From: Schwartzia sp. (in: firmicutes)
GTDB lineage: Bacteria > Bacillota > Negativicutes > Selenomonadales > Selenomonadaceae
Assembly (NCBI GenBank): GCA_017939945.1
Contig: JAGAZS010000340.1
Location: 1-6,514 of the forward strand
Length of the DNA stretch: 6,514 bases
Reading direction: 5' to 3'
Under the pieces are notes generated by a model. It ran no database searches. It was not told the DNA's origin and saw only the letters and a list, made by a program, of their open reading frames with translations. The stretch's first letter is position 1, and every line of letters begins with the position of its first letter. Below, in pieces: positions 6,482 to 6,514 of the stretch. The position numbers and the translations under genes are program-made.

Positions 6482-6514
6482 AATCTTCCGTGGTACCACC
6501 TAACTTCCCGTGCC
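6442..6514 (-). promoter_or_regulatory. T-box riboswitch for valS, 3' part (antiterminator/terminator region; runs off right edge)
   Basis: The minus strand contains AGGTGGTACCACGG (6488-6501), a clear match to the conserved T-box sequence that binds the free 3' end of uncharged tRNA. A terminator hairpin with T-runs follows directly, the standard arrangement. The downstream gene implies tRNA-Val as the ligand. Stem I and the specifier codon, which would prove this, lie beyond the window. Expected behaviour, from knowledge of T-boxes: uncharged tRNA-Val stabilises the antiterminator and lets transcription run into valS, folC and the ligase-family gene. Confidence 0.9.

Overview
The window most likely comes from a Gram-negative-type Firmicute of the class Negativicutes (Selenomonas, Mitsuokella or a relative). 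Three things point there: a T-box leader in front of an aminoacyl-tRNA synthetase gene, which is typical of Firmicutes; an O-antigen ligase/polymerase-family membrane protein, which implies a lipopolysaccharide outer membrane; and an acetyl-CoA hydrolase/CoA-transferase of the type used in succinate/propionate or butyrate fermentation. The placement is inferred from gene content, not from a database search.

Every supported gene lies on the minus strand, so the window reads from right to left. At the right edge (6442-6514) is the 3' end of a T-box riboswitch with its terminator. A 161-bp imperfect palindrome (6281-6441) follows and separates the T-box from the ribosome binding site of valS. 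Next come valS (3604-6264, valyl-tRNA synthetase), an 81-bp gap holding a second palindromic element (3554-3578), folC (2182-3522, folylpolyglutamate/dihydrofolate synthase) and an O-antigen ligase-family gene (936-2213). The last gene overlaps folC by 32 nt, and its ribosome binding site lies inside folC codons. A 13-bp-stem hairpin with a short T-tract (861-898) probably ends this transcript.

The 398-bp gap at 538-935 holds that terminator, a good sigma-70-type promoter (691-719), an untranslated leader of about 145 nt with a GC-rich hairpin, and the start of the CoA-transferase gene, which runs off the left edge.

The three-gene unit joins translation (ValRS), folate metabolism (FolC) and envelope polysaccharide assembly. 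All three are probably driven from the T-box-controlled promoter outside the window, so they should respond partly to tRNA-Val charging. The CoA-transferase is a separate transcription unit for fermentation. I see no mobile-element proteins, CRISPR array, phage genes or defence system. The parts worth a second look are the two palindromic intergenic elements and the regulatory layout, not a new protein system.
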